From Xenophilus sp003671765 (GTDB taxonomy: Bacteria > Pseudomonadota > Gammaproteobacteria > Burkholderiales > Burkholderiaceae_C): a DNA stretch of 64,000 nucleotides. The notes below the pieces were generated by a model. That model had not been told where the DNA came from, searched no databases, and was given only the letters and a program-made list of their open reading frames with translations. Of the stretch, positions 7,892 through 15,002 are shown piece by piece. Position 1 is the first letter of the stretch. Each line of letters opens with the position of its first letter. A program made the position numbers and the translations under genes. Location of the stretch: contig CP166702.1 in assembly GCA_051414805.1 (NCBI GenBank), positions 3,968,001 through 4,032,000 of the forward strand, read 5' to 3'.

Positions 7892-8539
7892 ATGAGCGAT
7901 CTGCAGAACTCCCTGGCCGCGCTTCGCAAGAGCTACGAGCGCGCCGAACTCGGCGAGAGCCACAGCGCCGCCGACCCGCTGGACCAGTTCGAGCGCTGGC
8001 TCGGCGAGGCCGTGAGCGCCCAGGTGCCCGAACCCAACGCCATGACGCTGGCCACCGTCGGCAGCGACCTGCGGCCGTCGACGCGCATCGTGCTCATCAA
8101 GGGCTACGACGCGCGCGGCCTCGTCTGGTACACCAACTACGACAGCCGCAAGGGCCAGGAACTGGCAGGCAACCCCTTCGCGGCGCTGCAGTTCCACTGG
8201 GTCGAACTCGAGCGCGTGGTGCGCATCGAGGGCCGCGTCGAGAAGGCCGGCGCGGACGAGAGCGACGCCTATTTCGCCAGCCGCCCGCTGGATTCGCGCA
8301 TCGGTGCCTGGGCCAGCCCGCAGAGCCAGGTGATCCCGGGGCGCGAAACGCTGGTCAAGAACGCCGCCCTCTACGGCGCGAAATTCCTCCTTGCGCCGCC
8401 ACGTCCGCCGCACTGGGGCGGATACCGCCTGGTGCCCGACCGCTGGGAGTTCTGGCAGGGCCGCAAGAGCCGGCTGCACGACCGGCTGCGCTACCGGCGC
8501 GAGGACGGCATCTGGCTGCGCGAGCGCCTCGCACCGTGA
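7892..8539 (+). CDS. pdxH: Pyridoxamine 5'-phosphate oxidase
   Basis: FMN-dependent oxidase that makes pyridoxal 5'-phosphate from PNP or PMP, the last step of vitamin B6 synthesis and salvage. 215 aa, standard length. Recognised by PNAMTLATVG, RPSTRIVLIKGYD, YTNYDSRKGQEL, QFHWVELERVVRIEGRVEK, ASPQSQVI and the C-terminal WGGYRLVPDRWEFWQGRKSRLHDR FMN/PLP-binding segment. The ATG at 7892 (MSDLQNSLAALRKSY) matches family N-termini. It is followed by a convergent AEC transporter, with a palindromic repeat between. Confidence 0.97.
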   Translation: MSDLQNSLAALRKSYERAELGESHSAADPLDQFERWLGEAVSAQVPEPNAMTLATVGSDLRPSTRIVLIKGYDARGLVWYTNYDSRKGQELAGNPFAALQFHWVELERVVRIEGRVEKAGADESDAYFASRPLDSRIGAWASPQSQVIPGRETLVKNAALYGAKFLLAPPRPPHWGGYRLVPDRWEFWQGRKSRLHDRLRYRREDGIWLRERLAP

Positions 8540-8551
8540 GCGCCGGCACGG

Positions 8552-8606
8552 CGCTATCGATTTCGTAGCAACCCGCGCCCGTTCGGCGGGCGTTGCAGGC
8601 ACTTTT
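8552..8606 (+). repeat. Bipartite palindromic repeat, copy 2
   Basis: Module 1 GCTATCGATTTCGTAGC (8553-8569). Module 2 CGCCCG (8576-8581), loop TTCGG, CGGGCG (8587-8592). Tail TTGCAGGCACTTTT. It fills the gap between the stop codons of pdxH and the convergent AEC transporter gene; the GC hairpin followed by TTTT may also act as a terminator for pdxH. Confidence 0.85.
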
Positions 8607-8617
8607 CGCTCGAGACT

Positions 8618-9586
8618 TCAGCCTGCAGCGAGCCGCGCCGCGCCCGCCAGCGCGAGCGACACCGTGGCCAGTGCCAGCACCGTGGACACCACCACGCTGG
8701 CCGTGACCAGTTCCTCGGCCACCCGGTAGCGCTGCGCGAACATGAAGACGTTGGCGCCGATGGGCATCGACGCGGCCACGACCATCACCGCCAGCGGCAG
8801 GCCGTGCACGCCCAGCAGCGTCCCGATGGCCAGCACGCCCAGCGGATGCGCCACGTTCTTGACCAGCGCCTGCACCGTCGCGCCGCGCAGATGCAGGCCC
8901 ACCGGCGTCTGGGCGAGCGTGATCCCCACCAGCACCAGCGCGATCGGGCTGAAGGCCTGGCCGAGCAGCGCCAGCGGCTTGTCGATCACCTCGGGCAGCG
9001 TCCAGCCGGTCTGGGCGAAAGCCAGGCCCGCGATCACCGGCAGCACCACCGGGTGCAGGATGGCGTTGCGCAGCGCGCGCCCCACGGTGGCCGCGATGCG
9101 GCGGTGCCCGGCCCCGCCGCCGGCCTGCGCCTCGCGCGCGGTGGCCAGCTCCAGCACCACGGTGGCGCCGGTCAGCAGGATGAGGGAGTGCAGCGACACC
9201 AGCGTCAGCAGCACCACCATGCCGGGCGCGCCGTACGCGAGGCCGATCAGCGGGATGCCGATCATCACGGTGTTGCTGTAGGTGTTGGCCAGCGCCAGCA
9301 CGGCCGCCTCGCGGTTGAAGCCGCGCAGGGCCAGGGTGGCCGCATAGAGCAGGCCGGCCGTGATGAAGTAGGCCGCCACCGGCCGCAGGCTGAGCTGCTG
9401 CACCTGCACCGTGCTCATGGAGCGGAACAGCAGCGCCGGTGCCAGCAGCAGGAAGATCAGGTTCGACAGCTCGCGCACCGCTGCCCCGCCGATCCAGCCG
9501 CGTCGCCCCGCCACCCACCCGACGGCGATCAGCAGGACGACGGGCAGCAGCGCGGTGACGACGGGCGAATTCACGGGCGCGAGCAT
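8618..9586 (-). CDS. AEC (auxin efflux carrier) family transporter
   Basis: 322-aa inner-membrane protein with about ten hydrophobic helices. The N-terminal helix pair (TALLPVVLLIAVGWVAGRRGWI), the motif ANTYSNTVMIGIPLIGLAYG and the C-terminal VVAASMPIGANVFMFAQRY are typical of the AEC family, whose bacterial members export or import malonate, malate or other small organic acids. Substrate not predictable. The ATG at 9586 is the only start that gives a complete first helix. Apparently monocistronic. Confidence 0.9.
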   Translation of the reverse strand: MLAPVNSPVVTALLPVVLLIAVGWVAGRRGWIGGAAVRELSNLIFLLLAPALLFRSMSTVQVQQLSLRPVAAYFITAGLLYAATLALRGFNREAAVLALANTYSNTVMIGIPLIGLAYGAPGMVVLLTLVSLHSLILLTGATVVLELATAREAQAGGGAGHRRIAATVGRALRNAILHPVVLPVIAGLAFAQTGWTLPEVIDKPLALLGQAFSPIALVLVGITLAQTPVGLHLRGATVQALVKNVAHPLGVLAIGTLLGVHGLPLAVMVVAASMPIGANVFMFAQRYRVAEELVTASVVVSTVLALATVSLALAGAARLAAG

Positions 9587-9618
9587 ACCGGGCGGTAGCA
9601 GGCCCGCCTCGGCCCGTG

Positions 9619-9668
9619 CTGAGCCTGTCGAAGGATCGAAGCGCTGCGCAGGACTTCGACAAGCTCAG
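9619..9668. repeat. Long inverted repeat (CTTCGACAAGCTCAG type)
   Basis: CTGAGCCTGTCGAAG (9619-9633) and CTTCGACAAGCTCAG (9654-9668) pair at 14 of 15 positions around a 20-nt loop; the flank TCCGAACGG also belongs to the element. The same sequence family is, from memory, widespread between genes in many proteobacteria. It sits just downstream of the ZnuD-like receptor stop and upstream of the AEC gene on the same strand, where it could form a strong mRNA hairpin. Confidence 0.8.
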
Positions 9669-9699
9669 TCCGAACGGGTTCTTGGATTGCGACCCGGTC

Positions 9700-11841
9700 T
9701 CAGAACGTGACGCGCAGCCCCACCTTCACGCTGCGCCCCGGCAGCGGCGCCTTCGGGTACTCGGTGGTGGTGAGGATCGAGGTGGCGCTGTAGGCCAGTG
9801 CGTTGCTCAGGTTGTCGACGCGCGCGTACCAGAGCAGGTTGGCGCGCTCCCAGCGCATGCGGTAGCTCAGGGCGGCATTCCACAGCGTGTAGCCCTCGGT
9901 TTCGCGCTGGCCCATCGCCGGCACGCGATGCTGCGCGGCATAGCGGTCGAAGCCCAGGCGCGCGGTCCACGGTCCGCTGGCCCACACCAGCGTCGCACCC
10001 ACGCGCGCCGGCGAGATGCGCGGCAGCGGCTCACCGGTGTCGGTGTTGGTGGCGCGCACCACGTCGCCGCGCCATTCCAGGTCCAGCGTGCCGTTGGGGC
10101 CCCACTGGGCAAGCCCGTCGCTGCCGAAGAGGCGCACATTGCCGCTGGCCTCGGCGCCGTTGAAGCGCGCTCGCACGCCGCGGTACACGTACTCCGCCAG
10201 CAGGTCCTGCTGCAGATTGCCTTCCTCGTCGACCGGGTTCACCTCGCCCTCGTCGTTGCGCAGGTTGCCGGTGGCCGTCAGCCCGATGTAGTTGCGAAAG
10301 CGCGTGGTGTAGACGTTCACGGCCGCGCGGTTCGGGCCGGACTTCCACTGCACGCCCACGTCGGCGCCGTTGGACGATTCCTTCTGCAGGTTGGGGTCGC
10401 CCACCTCCCAGGCGGCCGTCGCCACGTGCGGGCCGTTGGCGAAGAGCTCGTAGTCCTTGGGCGCGCGCTCGGTGTGGGCCAGGTTGGCCGTCAGCTGCCA
10501 CTGCGGGGCCAGGTTGACCAGCACGCCCAGGGCCGCGCTGTGCGGGTTGAAGCGCCGTTCGCCGATGGCGAAGCGGTCCACCGTCGGATCGTCGGGGTAG
10601 CCCAGCGAGCGCACGCGGACCTGCTCGGTGCGCGCCCCGAAGCTGAAGCGGCCCCAGGACATCGGCAGTTCCTCGTACAGGAACAGCGCGTTCGAGCGCG
10701 TGCGGCTGTGCGGTGCGAAGGCCTCCTCGCCGTCGGCCGCGAAGCGCGTCGATTCGCTCTGCAGGCCGATCACGCCCTGCAGGCCGCCGAGCGCCGCGAT
10801 GGGCTGGTGGCGCGCCTCGATGCGCAGGTCGTTGCCGGCGTTGGAGAAGGTGGTGCCGGCCTCGGCGCCCTCGTACTCGGTGTGGCGGTACTCGGTGCGG
10901 CTGGCCTTGACGTGCACGCTGGTGAAGAAGCCGCCGGGCTTGAACTCGCCTTCCACGGCGTAGCGGCGCGAGCGCATGCCGATGGTCACGTCGTCCTCGG
11001 CCACGGTGCCGTAGGTGCTGCGGTATTCACTGACCGAGGCGCCGACCCAGTTGCCGCCGCCGAGGAAGACGGTGCCGCCGAAGGCGCCGCCGTCGCTGCG
11101 CGAGGCCGAATTGCAGATGCGCCGCTGGTAGACCGGCGAGCCGGGCTTGGTGCATTCGAGCCAGGTCGGCACCGCGACGTCGTCGGCCTTGCGGCTGAAG
11201 GCGTCAGCATGCAGCACGAAGCGGTCGTTGCCGCCCTCCACCACCACGCCGCCGCTCTTTTCCTTGCTGCCGCTCGCGTAGCCGATGTCGGCGCGGCCGC
11301 CGAACTCGCCCTTGGCATCCATCGGCTCGGTCGGGATGCGGTTGTCGATGACGTTGACCACGCCGCCGACGGCGCTGCCGCCGTACTGCAGCGCCGAAGG
11401 CCCGCGCAGCACCTCGATGCGCTCGGTGACGAGCGAGTCCATCGGCACCGCGTGGTCGTAGCTCAGGGCCGACGCGTCGGGCGCCGCGCCGCCGTTGGCG
11501 AGGATGCGGATGCGGTCGCCGTCCTGCCCGCGGATCACGGGCCGGCTGGCGTTGGGGCCGAAGTAGGTGCTGCTCACGCCGGGCAGGCCCTGCAGCGTCT
11601 CGCCGAGGGTGGATTGCGAACGAATGAGCAGCGAATCGCCCGCCAGTGCTGCGGTGGGCGCTATCGAATCCGTAGCACCAAGCGGGTTGCCGGTGACCGT
11701 GACGGTGCTGAGCATGGGGGCCGCGCCGTCGGTAGCGGGTGCGGAAGGTGCGGTGGACGTGTCCGCCTGCGCGTGCGCGAGGACGGTGAAGGCGAGAAGC
11801 ATGGCCGCGCCGATGGCGTGGCGGGGGAATTGGGGGTGCAT
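9700..11841 (-). CDS. TonB-dependent receptor, ZnuD-like (zinc uptake)
   Basis: 713-aa outer-membrane receptor: signal peptide (to about residue 25, ...VLAHAQA), plug domain (SQSTLGETLQGLPGVSSTY, SRPVIRGQDGDRIRILANG, IEVLRGPSALQYGGSAVGGVVNVID) and beta-barrel ending in a terminal aromatic residue (VKVGLRVTF). The plug segment ALSYDHAVPMDSLVTERIEVLRGP closely matches the ZnuD-type zinc receptors as I remember them. An upstream His-rich membrane protein supports a metal role. The ATG at 11841 precedes the signal peptide; the longer open frame upstream is not coding. Residues ATDSIA near the N-terminus come from a half copy of the dispersed repeat. Confidence 0.9.
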   Translation of the reverse strand: MHPQFPRHAIGAAMLLAFTVLAHAQADTSTAPSAPATDGAAPMLSTVTVTGNPLGATDSIAPTAALAGDSLLIRSQSTLGETLQGLPGVSSTYFGPNASRPVIRGQDGDRIRILANGGAAPDASALSYDHAVPMDSLVTERIEVLRGPSALQYGGSAVGGVVNVIDNRIPTEPMDAKGEFGGRADIGYASGSKEKSGGVVVEGGNDRFVLHADAFSRKADDVAVPTWLECTKPGSPVYQRRICNSASRSDGGAFGGTVFLGGGNWVGASVSEYRSTYGTVAEDDVTIGMRSRRYAVEGEFKPGGFFTSVHVKASRTEYRHTEYEGAEAGTTFSNAGNDLRIEARHQPIAALGGLQGVIGLQSESTRFAADGEEAFAPHSRTRSNALFLYEELPMSWGRFSFGARTEQVRVRSLGYPDDPTVDRFAIGERRFNPHSAALGVLVNLAPQWQLTANLAHTERAPKDYELFANGPHVATAAWEVGDPNLQKESSNGADVGVQWKSGPNRAAVNVYTTRFRNYIGLTATGNLRNDEGEVNPVDEEGNLQQDLLAEYVYRGVRARFNGAEASGNVRLFGSDGLAQWGPNGTLDLEWRGDVVRATNTDTGEPLPRISPARVGATLVWASGPWTARLGFDRYAAQHRVPAMGQRETEGYTLWNAALSYRMRWERANLLWYARVDNLSNALAYSATSILTTTEYPKAPLPGRSVKVGLRVTF
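11660..11676. repeat. Bipartite palindromic repeat, copy 3 (17-nt half, inside receptor gene)
   Basis: GCTATCGAATCCGTAGC differs from module 1 of copy 2 at only two positions, but no GC hairpin follows. It encodes ATDSIA in the region between signal peptide and plug of the TonB receptor. Could be a remnant of a full element or chance; the match to copy 2 argues against chance. Confidence 0.55.
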
Positions 11842-11971
11842 GGAAAGCCCGTTGAATCCAGGGGTGCGCCGCGCGCGCTCCGAGGGAGCGCCGCGCGGTC
11901 GCGAAATGGGAGATGCCAGGCAGCGCCGACGGCCCGTGCAGGACGGGCGCCGGACGTGCAGGCGCAGGGAT

Positions 11972-12412
11972 TCAGCGGGCGGCGGGCGGGCCGCGCGCGT
12001 CGAAGAGCAGGACCCAGCGCGCCAGCGCCTCGCCCTGCATGTAGTCGAAGACGGCGGTGGGCAGCACGACGGGCAGCACCAGCAGGGCCACCGACGGCAG
12101 AGCGCTGCCGTGCGCGAGCTGGTCGTACAGACGGCATTGCAGGTCGCCGTCGTCGTGGCCGCCGAAGAGGGCCAGCAGGCCGTGCAGTGCGCCGCCGTGG
12201 GCGTGCGCATGCGTCGCGGCGGCCGGCTCCGCGGCCGCCGTGCCTGCGGCAAGCACCGTGACGTGCGGCACCCCGGGCAGGTGGACCGTGCGGTGCAGCA
12301 GCCCCAAGGTCGAGGCCAGGCACAGCGCCGCCACGAGCAGCCACGCCAGCGGCCGCAGCGCCGTGGGGCGGCGCAGGGCTTGCAGCGGTGCGGCGTGCGG
12401 CGCGGTCGTCAC
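11972..12412 (-). CDS. His-rich small membrane protein (DUF2946-like), possibly metal-related
   Basis: 146 aa, no confident family. A basic N-terminus leads to a hydrophobic segment (LAWLLVAALCLASTLGLL, about residues 23-40), then a periplasmic-looking stretch with THAHAHGG and GGHDDGD, rich in His and Asp, then a second hydrophobic run (VALLVLPVVLPTAVFDYM). The pattern recalls DUF2946-type proteins found beside metal transporters. It lies 130 bp upstream of the ZnuD-like receptor on the same strand, so a role in zinc or copper handling is a reasonable inference. Start at 12412. Confidence 0.6.
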   Translation of the reverse strand: MTTAPHAAPLQALRRPTALRPLAWLLVAALCLASTLGLLHRTVHLPGVPHVTVLAAGTAAAEPAAATHAHAHGGALHGLLALFGGHDDGDLQCRLYDQLAHGSALPSVALLVLPVVLPTAVFDYMQGEALARWVLLFDARGPPAAR

Positions 12413-12428
12413 GGCGGCGTCGGTCCCC

Positions 12429-13004
12429 TCAGTCCTTCTTCACCCGCGAGGCGAAGGTCTTCTGGAACTTCTCCACCTTCGGGCCGACCACGAAGGCGCA
12501 GTAGCCCTGGTTCGGGTGCTTGAGGAAGTAGTCCTGGTGGTAGTCCTCGGCCGGCCAGTAGTTGGACAGCGGCGCCACCTCGGTCACGATCGGCGCGCCG
12601 CGGTACACCTGGTTGGCGGCCAGCTCGGCGATCACCTCGCGCGCCGTTTCCTGCTGTGCGTCGGTGGTGGTGTAGATGCCGCTGCGGTACTGCGTGCCGA
12701 CGTCGTTGCCCTGCCGGTTCAGGGTGGTGGGGTCGTGCACGACGAAGAAGATCTCGAGGATCTCGCGCAGCGAGATGCGCGCGGGGTCGAACTGCAGCTT
12801 CACCACCTCGTTGTGGCCGGTCTGGCCGGTGCACACCTGCTCGTAGCTCGGGTTGCGCGCCTGGCCGTTGCTGTAGCCGGACTCGACGTCGACGATGCCG
12901 TCCACGCGGTCGAAGACCGCCTCGGTGCACCAGAAGCAGCCACCGCCCAGGACGATGGTTTCGAGGGAGGACGGGGGAGTCGAAGAACCGGGGGAAGAGG
13001 ACAT
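12429..13004 (-). CDS. msrA: Peptide-methionine (S)-S-oxide reductase A
   Basis: Repairs oxidised methionine (S-sulfoxide) in proteins and free form. 191 aa from the ATG at 13004. Catalytic motif GGGCFWC with Cys23, then VxSGYSNG, CTGQTGHNEVVKLQFDP, FFVVHDPTTLNRQGNDVGTQYRS and the resolving region YHQDYFLKHPNQGYC. A start at 13049 is open but adds residues absent from relatives. It ends 17 bp before the His-rich protein gene, so the order msrA, His-rich protein, receptor could be one transcript. Confidence 0.95.
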   Translation of the reverse strand: MSSSPGSSTPPSSLETIVLGGGCFWCTEAVFDRVDGIVDVESGYSNGQARNPSYEQVCTGQTGHNEVVKLQFDPARISLREILEIFFVVHDPTTLNRQGNDVGTQYRSGIYTTTDAQQETAREVIAELAANQVYRGAPIVTEVAPLSNYWPAEDYHQDYFLKHPNQGYCAFVVGPKVEKFQKTFASRVKKD

Positions 13005-13102
13005 GGCGTGAAGGCTCCAGCTGCAGCTCCCCACACGGAGCGCATGCAAAGACGCAAGGGCGGTATTGTGGCCGGTTGACGGTGCGCGGGTGGCTGACTA
13101 CA

Positions 13103-13124
13103 TTACTAACCCGTCAGTCAGTAA
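13103..13124. promoter_or_regulatory. Probable TetR autoregulatory operator
   Basis: TTACTAAC (13103-13110), 6-bp spacer, GTCAGTAA (13117-13124): an inverted repeat with 7 of 8 pairs matching, ending 5 nt before the start codon of the TetR gene. The layout (22 bp, TTACTnAC half-sites) is common for TetR repressors, which usually bind next to their own gene. The regulator-site link is inferred from position. Confidence 0.65.
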
Positions 13125-13129
13125 TTTCG

Positions 13130-13870
13130 ATGTCCCCCTCCAAGTTCCTCGGCAACGCCCTGTGCCCCGTACGCGCCAAGCGCGAACGGCGCAAGGAGGC
13201 GCGTCCGGGCGAGCTGCTCGAGGCGGCACTCGACCTGTTCGTGGAGAAGGGCTTCGCGGCCACACGCTCGGAAGAGGTGGCGGCGCGGGCGGGCGTTTCC
13301 AAGGGCACGCTGTTCCTGTACTTCCCGAGCAAGGAAGAGCAGTTCAAGGCCGTGGTCACCGAAAACCTCTCGGGCCGCTTTGCCGAGTGGAACCGCGAGT
13401 ACGAGGAATTCGCCGGCAGCACGCCCGACATGCTGCGCTACTGCATGCACAGCTGGTGGGAGCGCGTGGGCTCGACCAAGGTGGCCGGCATCACCAAGCT
13501 GATGATCACCGAGGGCGGCAACTTCCCCGAACTTGCTGCGTTCTACCAGCGCGAGGTGGTGCGGCCGGCGCACGAGCTGGTGCGGCGCGTGCTCCAGCGC
13601 GGCATCGACCGCGGCGAGTTCGCGCCGCTGGACCTGGACCAGGCCATCTACGCCGTGATCGCGCCCATGATGTTCCTGATGCTGGCCCGCCACTCGGTGC
13701 TGGCCTGTGTCGACGACGCGGCGCAGCTGGACCCGGGCCGCTACCTTGCCGTGCAGGCCGAGATCGTGCTGCAGGGCCTGTGCACCCCGGCCGGGCGGCG
13801 CTCGGCCGCCCAGACGGCGGAGGCGCCCTGGCGCCCCGCCCCGCCGCCCGCGTCGCCACCCGCCTCCTAA
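13130..13870 (+). CDS. TetR/AcrR-family transcriptional regulator
   Basis: 246 aa. After a basic leader (RAKRERRKEARPGELLEAAL), the TetR helix-turn-helix is at about residues 27-73 (DLFVEKGFAATRSEEVAARA, GVSKGTLFLYFPSKEEQFKAVV). The C-terminal half is the helical ligand-binding domain with a TetR_C-like MFLMLARHSVLA segment and a Pro/Ala-rich tail. Such regulators often control efflux genes; the downstream pcm–rhodanese–TolC-like genes on the same strand are candidates. An inverted repeat overlaps the translation start region. ATG at 13130 fits the domain start. Confidence 0.92.
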   Translation: MSPSKFLGNALCPVRAKRERRKEARPGELLEAALDLFVEKGFAATRSEEVAARAGVSKGTLFLYFPSKEEQFKAVVTENLSGRFAEWNREYEEFAGSTPDMLRYCMHSWWERVGSTKVAGITKLMITEGGNFPELAAFYQREVVRPAHELVRRVLQRGIDRGEFAPLDLDQAIYAVIAPMMFLMLARHSVLACVDDAAQLDPGRYLAVQAEIVLQGLCTPAGRRSAAQTAEAPWRPAPPPASPPAS

Positions 13871-13930
13871 AATCGAAAGTTTGTCGTCCGCACGACCGTC
13901 CCTACCGAGTCCTTTCGCCTGGAGCCCCGC

Positions 13931-14608
13931 ATGACCGCCCCCCTGAACACCGATCCGCTTCGCTACAACATGATCGAGCAGCAGATCCGTCCCTGGAACG
14001 TGCTCGAACTGGACATCCTGGAGCAGCTGTCCATCGTGCGCCGTGAGGACTACGTGCCCGCCGCGCACCGCTCGATGGCCTTCTTCGACCTGGAGCTGCC
14101 CTTCGAGAACGCGAAGGAACCGGGCCAGTGCATGCTCTCGCCCAAGGTCGAGGCGCGCATGCTGCAGGACCTGCACGTGAAGAAGACCGACACGGTGCTC
14201 GAGATCGGCACCGGCTCGGGCTACATGGCCGCGCTGCTGGCGTATCGCGCCGCCAAGGTGCTGAGCCTGGAGATCGACGAGGCCATCGCCGCCCGCGCCG
14301 CCGAGACGCTGCGCCGCAACGGCGTGCACAACGTCGAGGTGCGCTGCGCCGACGGGTCCAAGCCGCTGCCCAGCGGCCCGACCTTCGACGTGATCGTGCT
14401 CAGCGGCTCGGTCGCCAAGGTGCCGCAGAACCTGCTGGGCTCGCTGAACATCGGCGGCCGGCTGGCGGCGATCGTGGGCGAGGAGCCCATGATGCGCGCG
14501 CACTTCGTCACCCGCGTGAGCGAAGGCAAGTGGGAGACGACGCAGCCCTGGGACATGGTGGTCCCGCGCCTGCTGAACTTCCCCGAGCCGACCCGCTTCA
14601 GCTTCTGA
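13931..14608 (+). CDS. pcm: Protein-L-isoaspartate O-methyltransferase family
   Basis: 225 aa. Rossmann methyltransferase with SAM motif VLEIGTGSGYMAALLAY, followed by LSLEIDEAIAARAAETLRR and FDVIVLSGSVAKVPQNLL. PCM repairs isoaspartyl residues in damaged proteins; this subgroup, usually encoded just before a rhodanese and a TolC-type gene in Burkholderiales, has VLSGS where classical enzymes read TAA, so its substrate may differ. Start ATG at 13931; the next gene begins 22 nt after its stop, so co-transcription is likely. Confidence 0.88.
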   Translation: MTAPLNTDPLRYNMIEQQIRPWNVLELDILEQLSIVRREDYVPAAHRSMAFFDLELPFENAKEPGQCMLSPKVEARMLQDLHVKKTDTVLEIGTGSGYMAALLAYRAAKVLSLEIDEAIAARAAETLRRNGVHNVEVRCADGSKPLPSGPTFDVIVLSGSVAKVPQNLLGSLNIGGRLAAIVGEEPMMRAHFVTRVSEGKWETTQPWDMVVPRLLNFPEPTRFSF

Positions 14609-14630
14609 GCCCCGAACCCAAGTCCTTACC

Positions 14631-14969
14631 ATGATCGACCAGGTCCCTCCCGCCGCTCTGGCCCAATGGTTCGCGCAGGACCCCTCGGCGCCGGCGGTGC
14701 TGGTCGACGTGCGCGAGCCGTGGGAACGCGAGACCGCCAGCGTGAAGCCCGAAGGCTTCACCCTCGTCGCCATCCCGATGAACGAGATCCCGGCGCGCAT
14801 CGCCGAACTCGACCCGGCCCAGCGCATCGCCTGCCTGTGCCACCACGGCGCCCGCAGCCAGCGGGTGGCCATGTTCCTCGAACACCAGGGCTTCGGGCAG
14901 GTGGCCAACGTCTCGGGCGGCATCGACGCCTGGTCGGCCACGCACGACCCGGCGGTGCCGCGGTACTGA
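14631..14969 (+). CDS. Rhodanese-like domain protein
   Basis: 112-aa single-domain rhodanese. Key segments: VLVDVREPWERE near the N-terminus and the active-site loop CLCHHGARSQRVA, which has the CxxGxRS-like cysteine expected to carry a persulfide, then VANVSGGIDAWS at the end. Cytosolic sulfur-transfer role is likely; acceptor unknown. It sits between pcm and the TolC-like gene with short gaps on both sides. Confidence 0.93.
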   Translation: MIDQVPPAALAQWFAQDPSAPAVLVDVREPWERETASVKPEGFTLVAIPMNEIPARIAELDPAQRIACLCHHGARSQRVAMFLEHQGFGQVANVSGGIDAWSATHDPAVPRY

Positions 14970-15002
14970 GCCTCAGTTTTCTCCCCTGACCGAAGGACCC
15001 CC

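Noticed and set aside
11842..11971. Zur box upstream of the ZnuD-like receptor
   Set aside because: The only inverted repeat there (GCGCTCC-GAG-GGAGCGC, 11875-11891) is GC-rich and does not resemble AT-rich Zur sites; more likely a hairpin.
9616..12261. An 881-codon plus-strand frame across the TonB receptor
   Set aside because: Composition is low-complexity Arg/Ala/Gly and no motif is present, while the opposite strand has a full receptor with plug and barrel.
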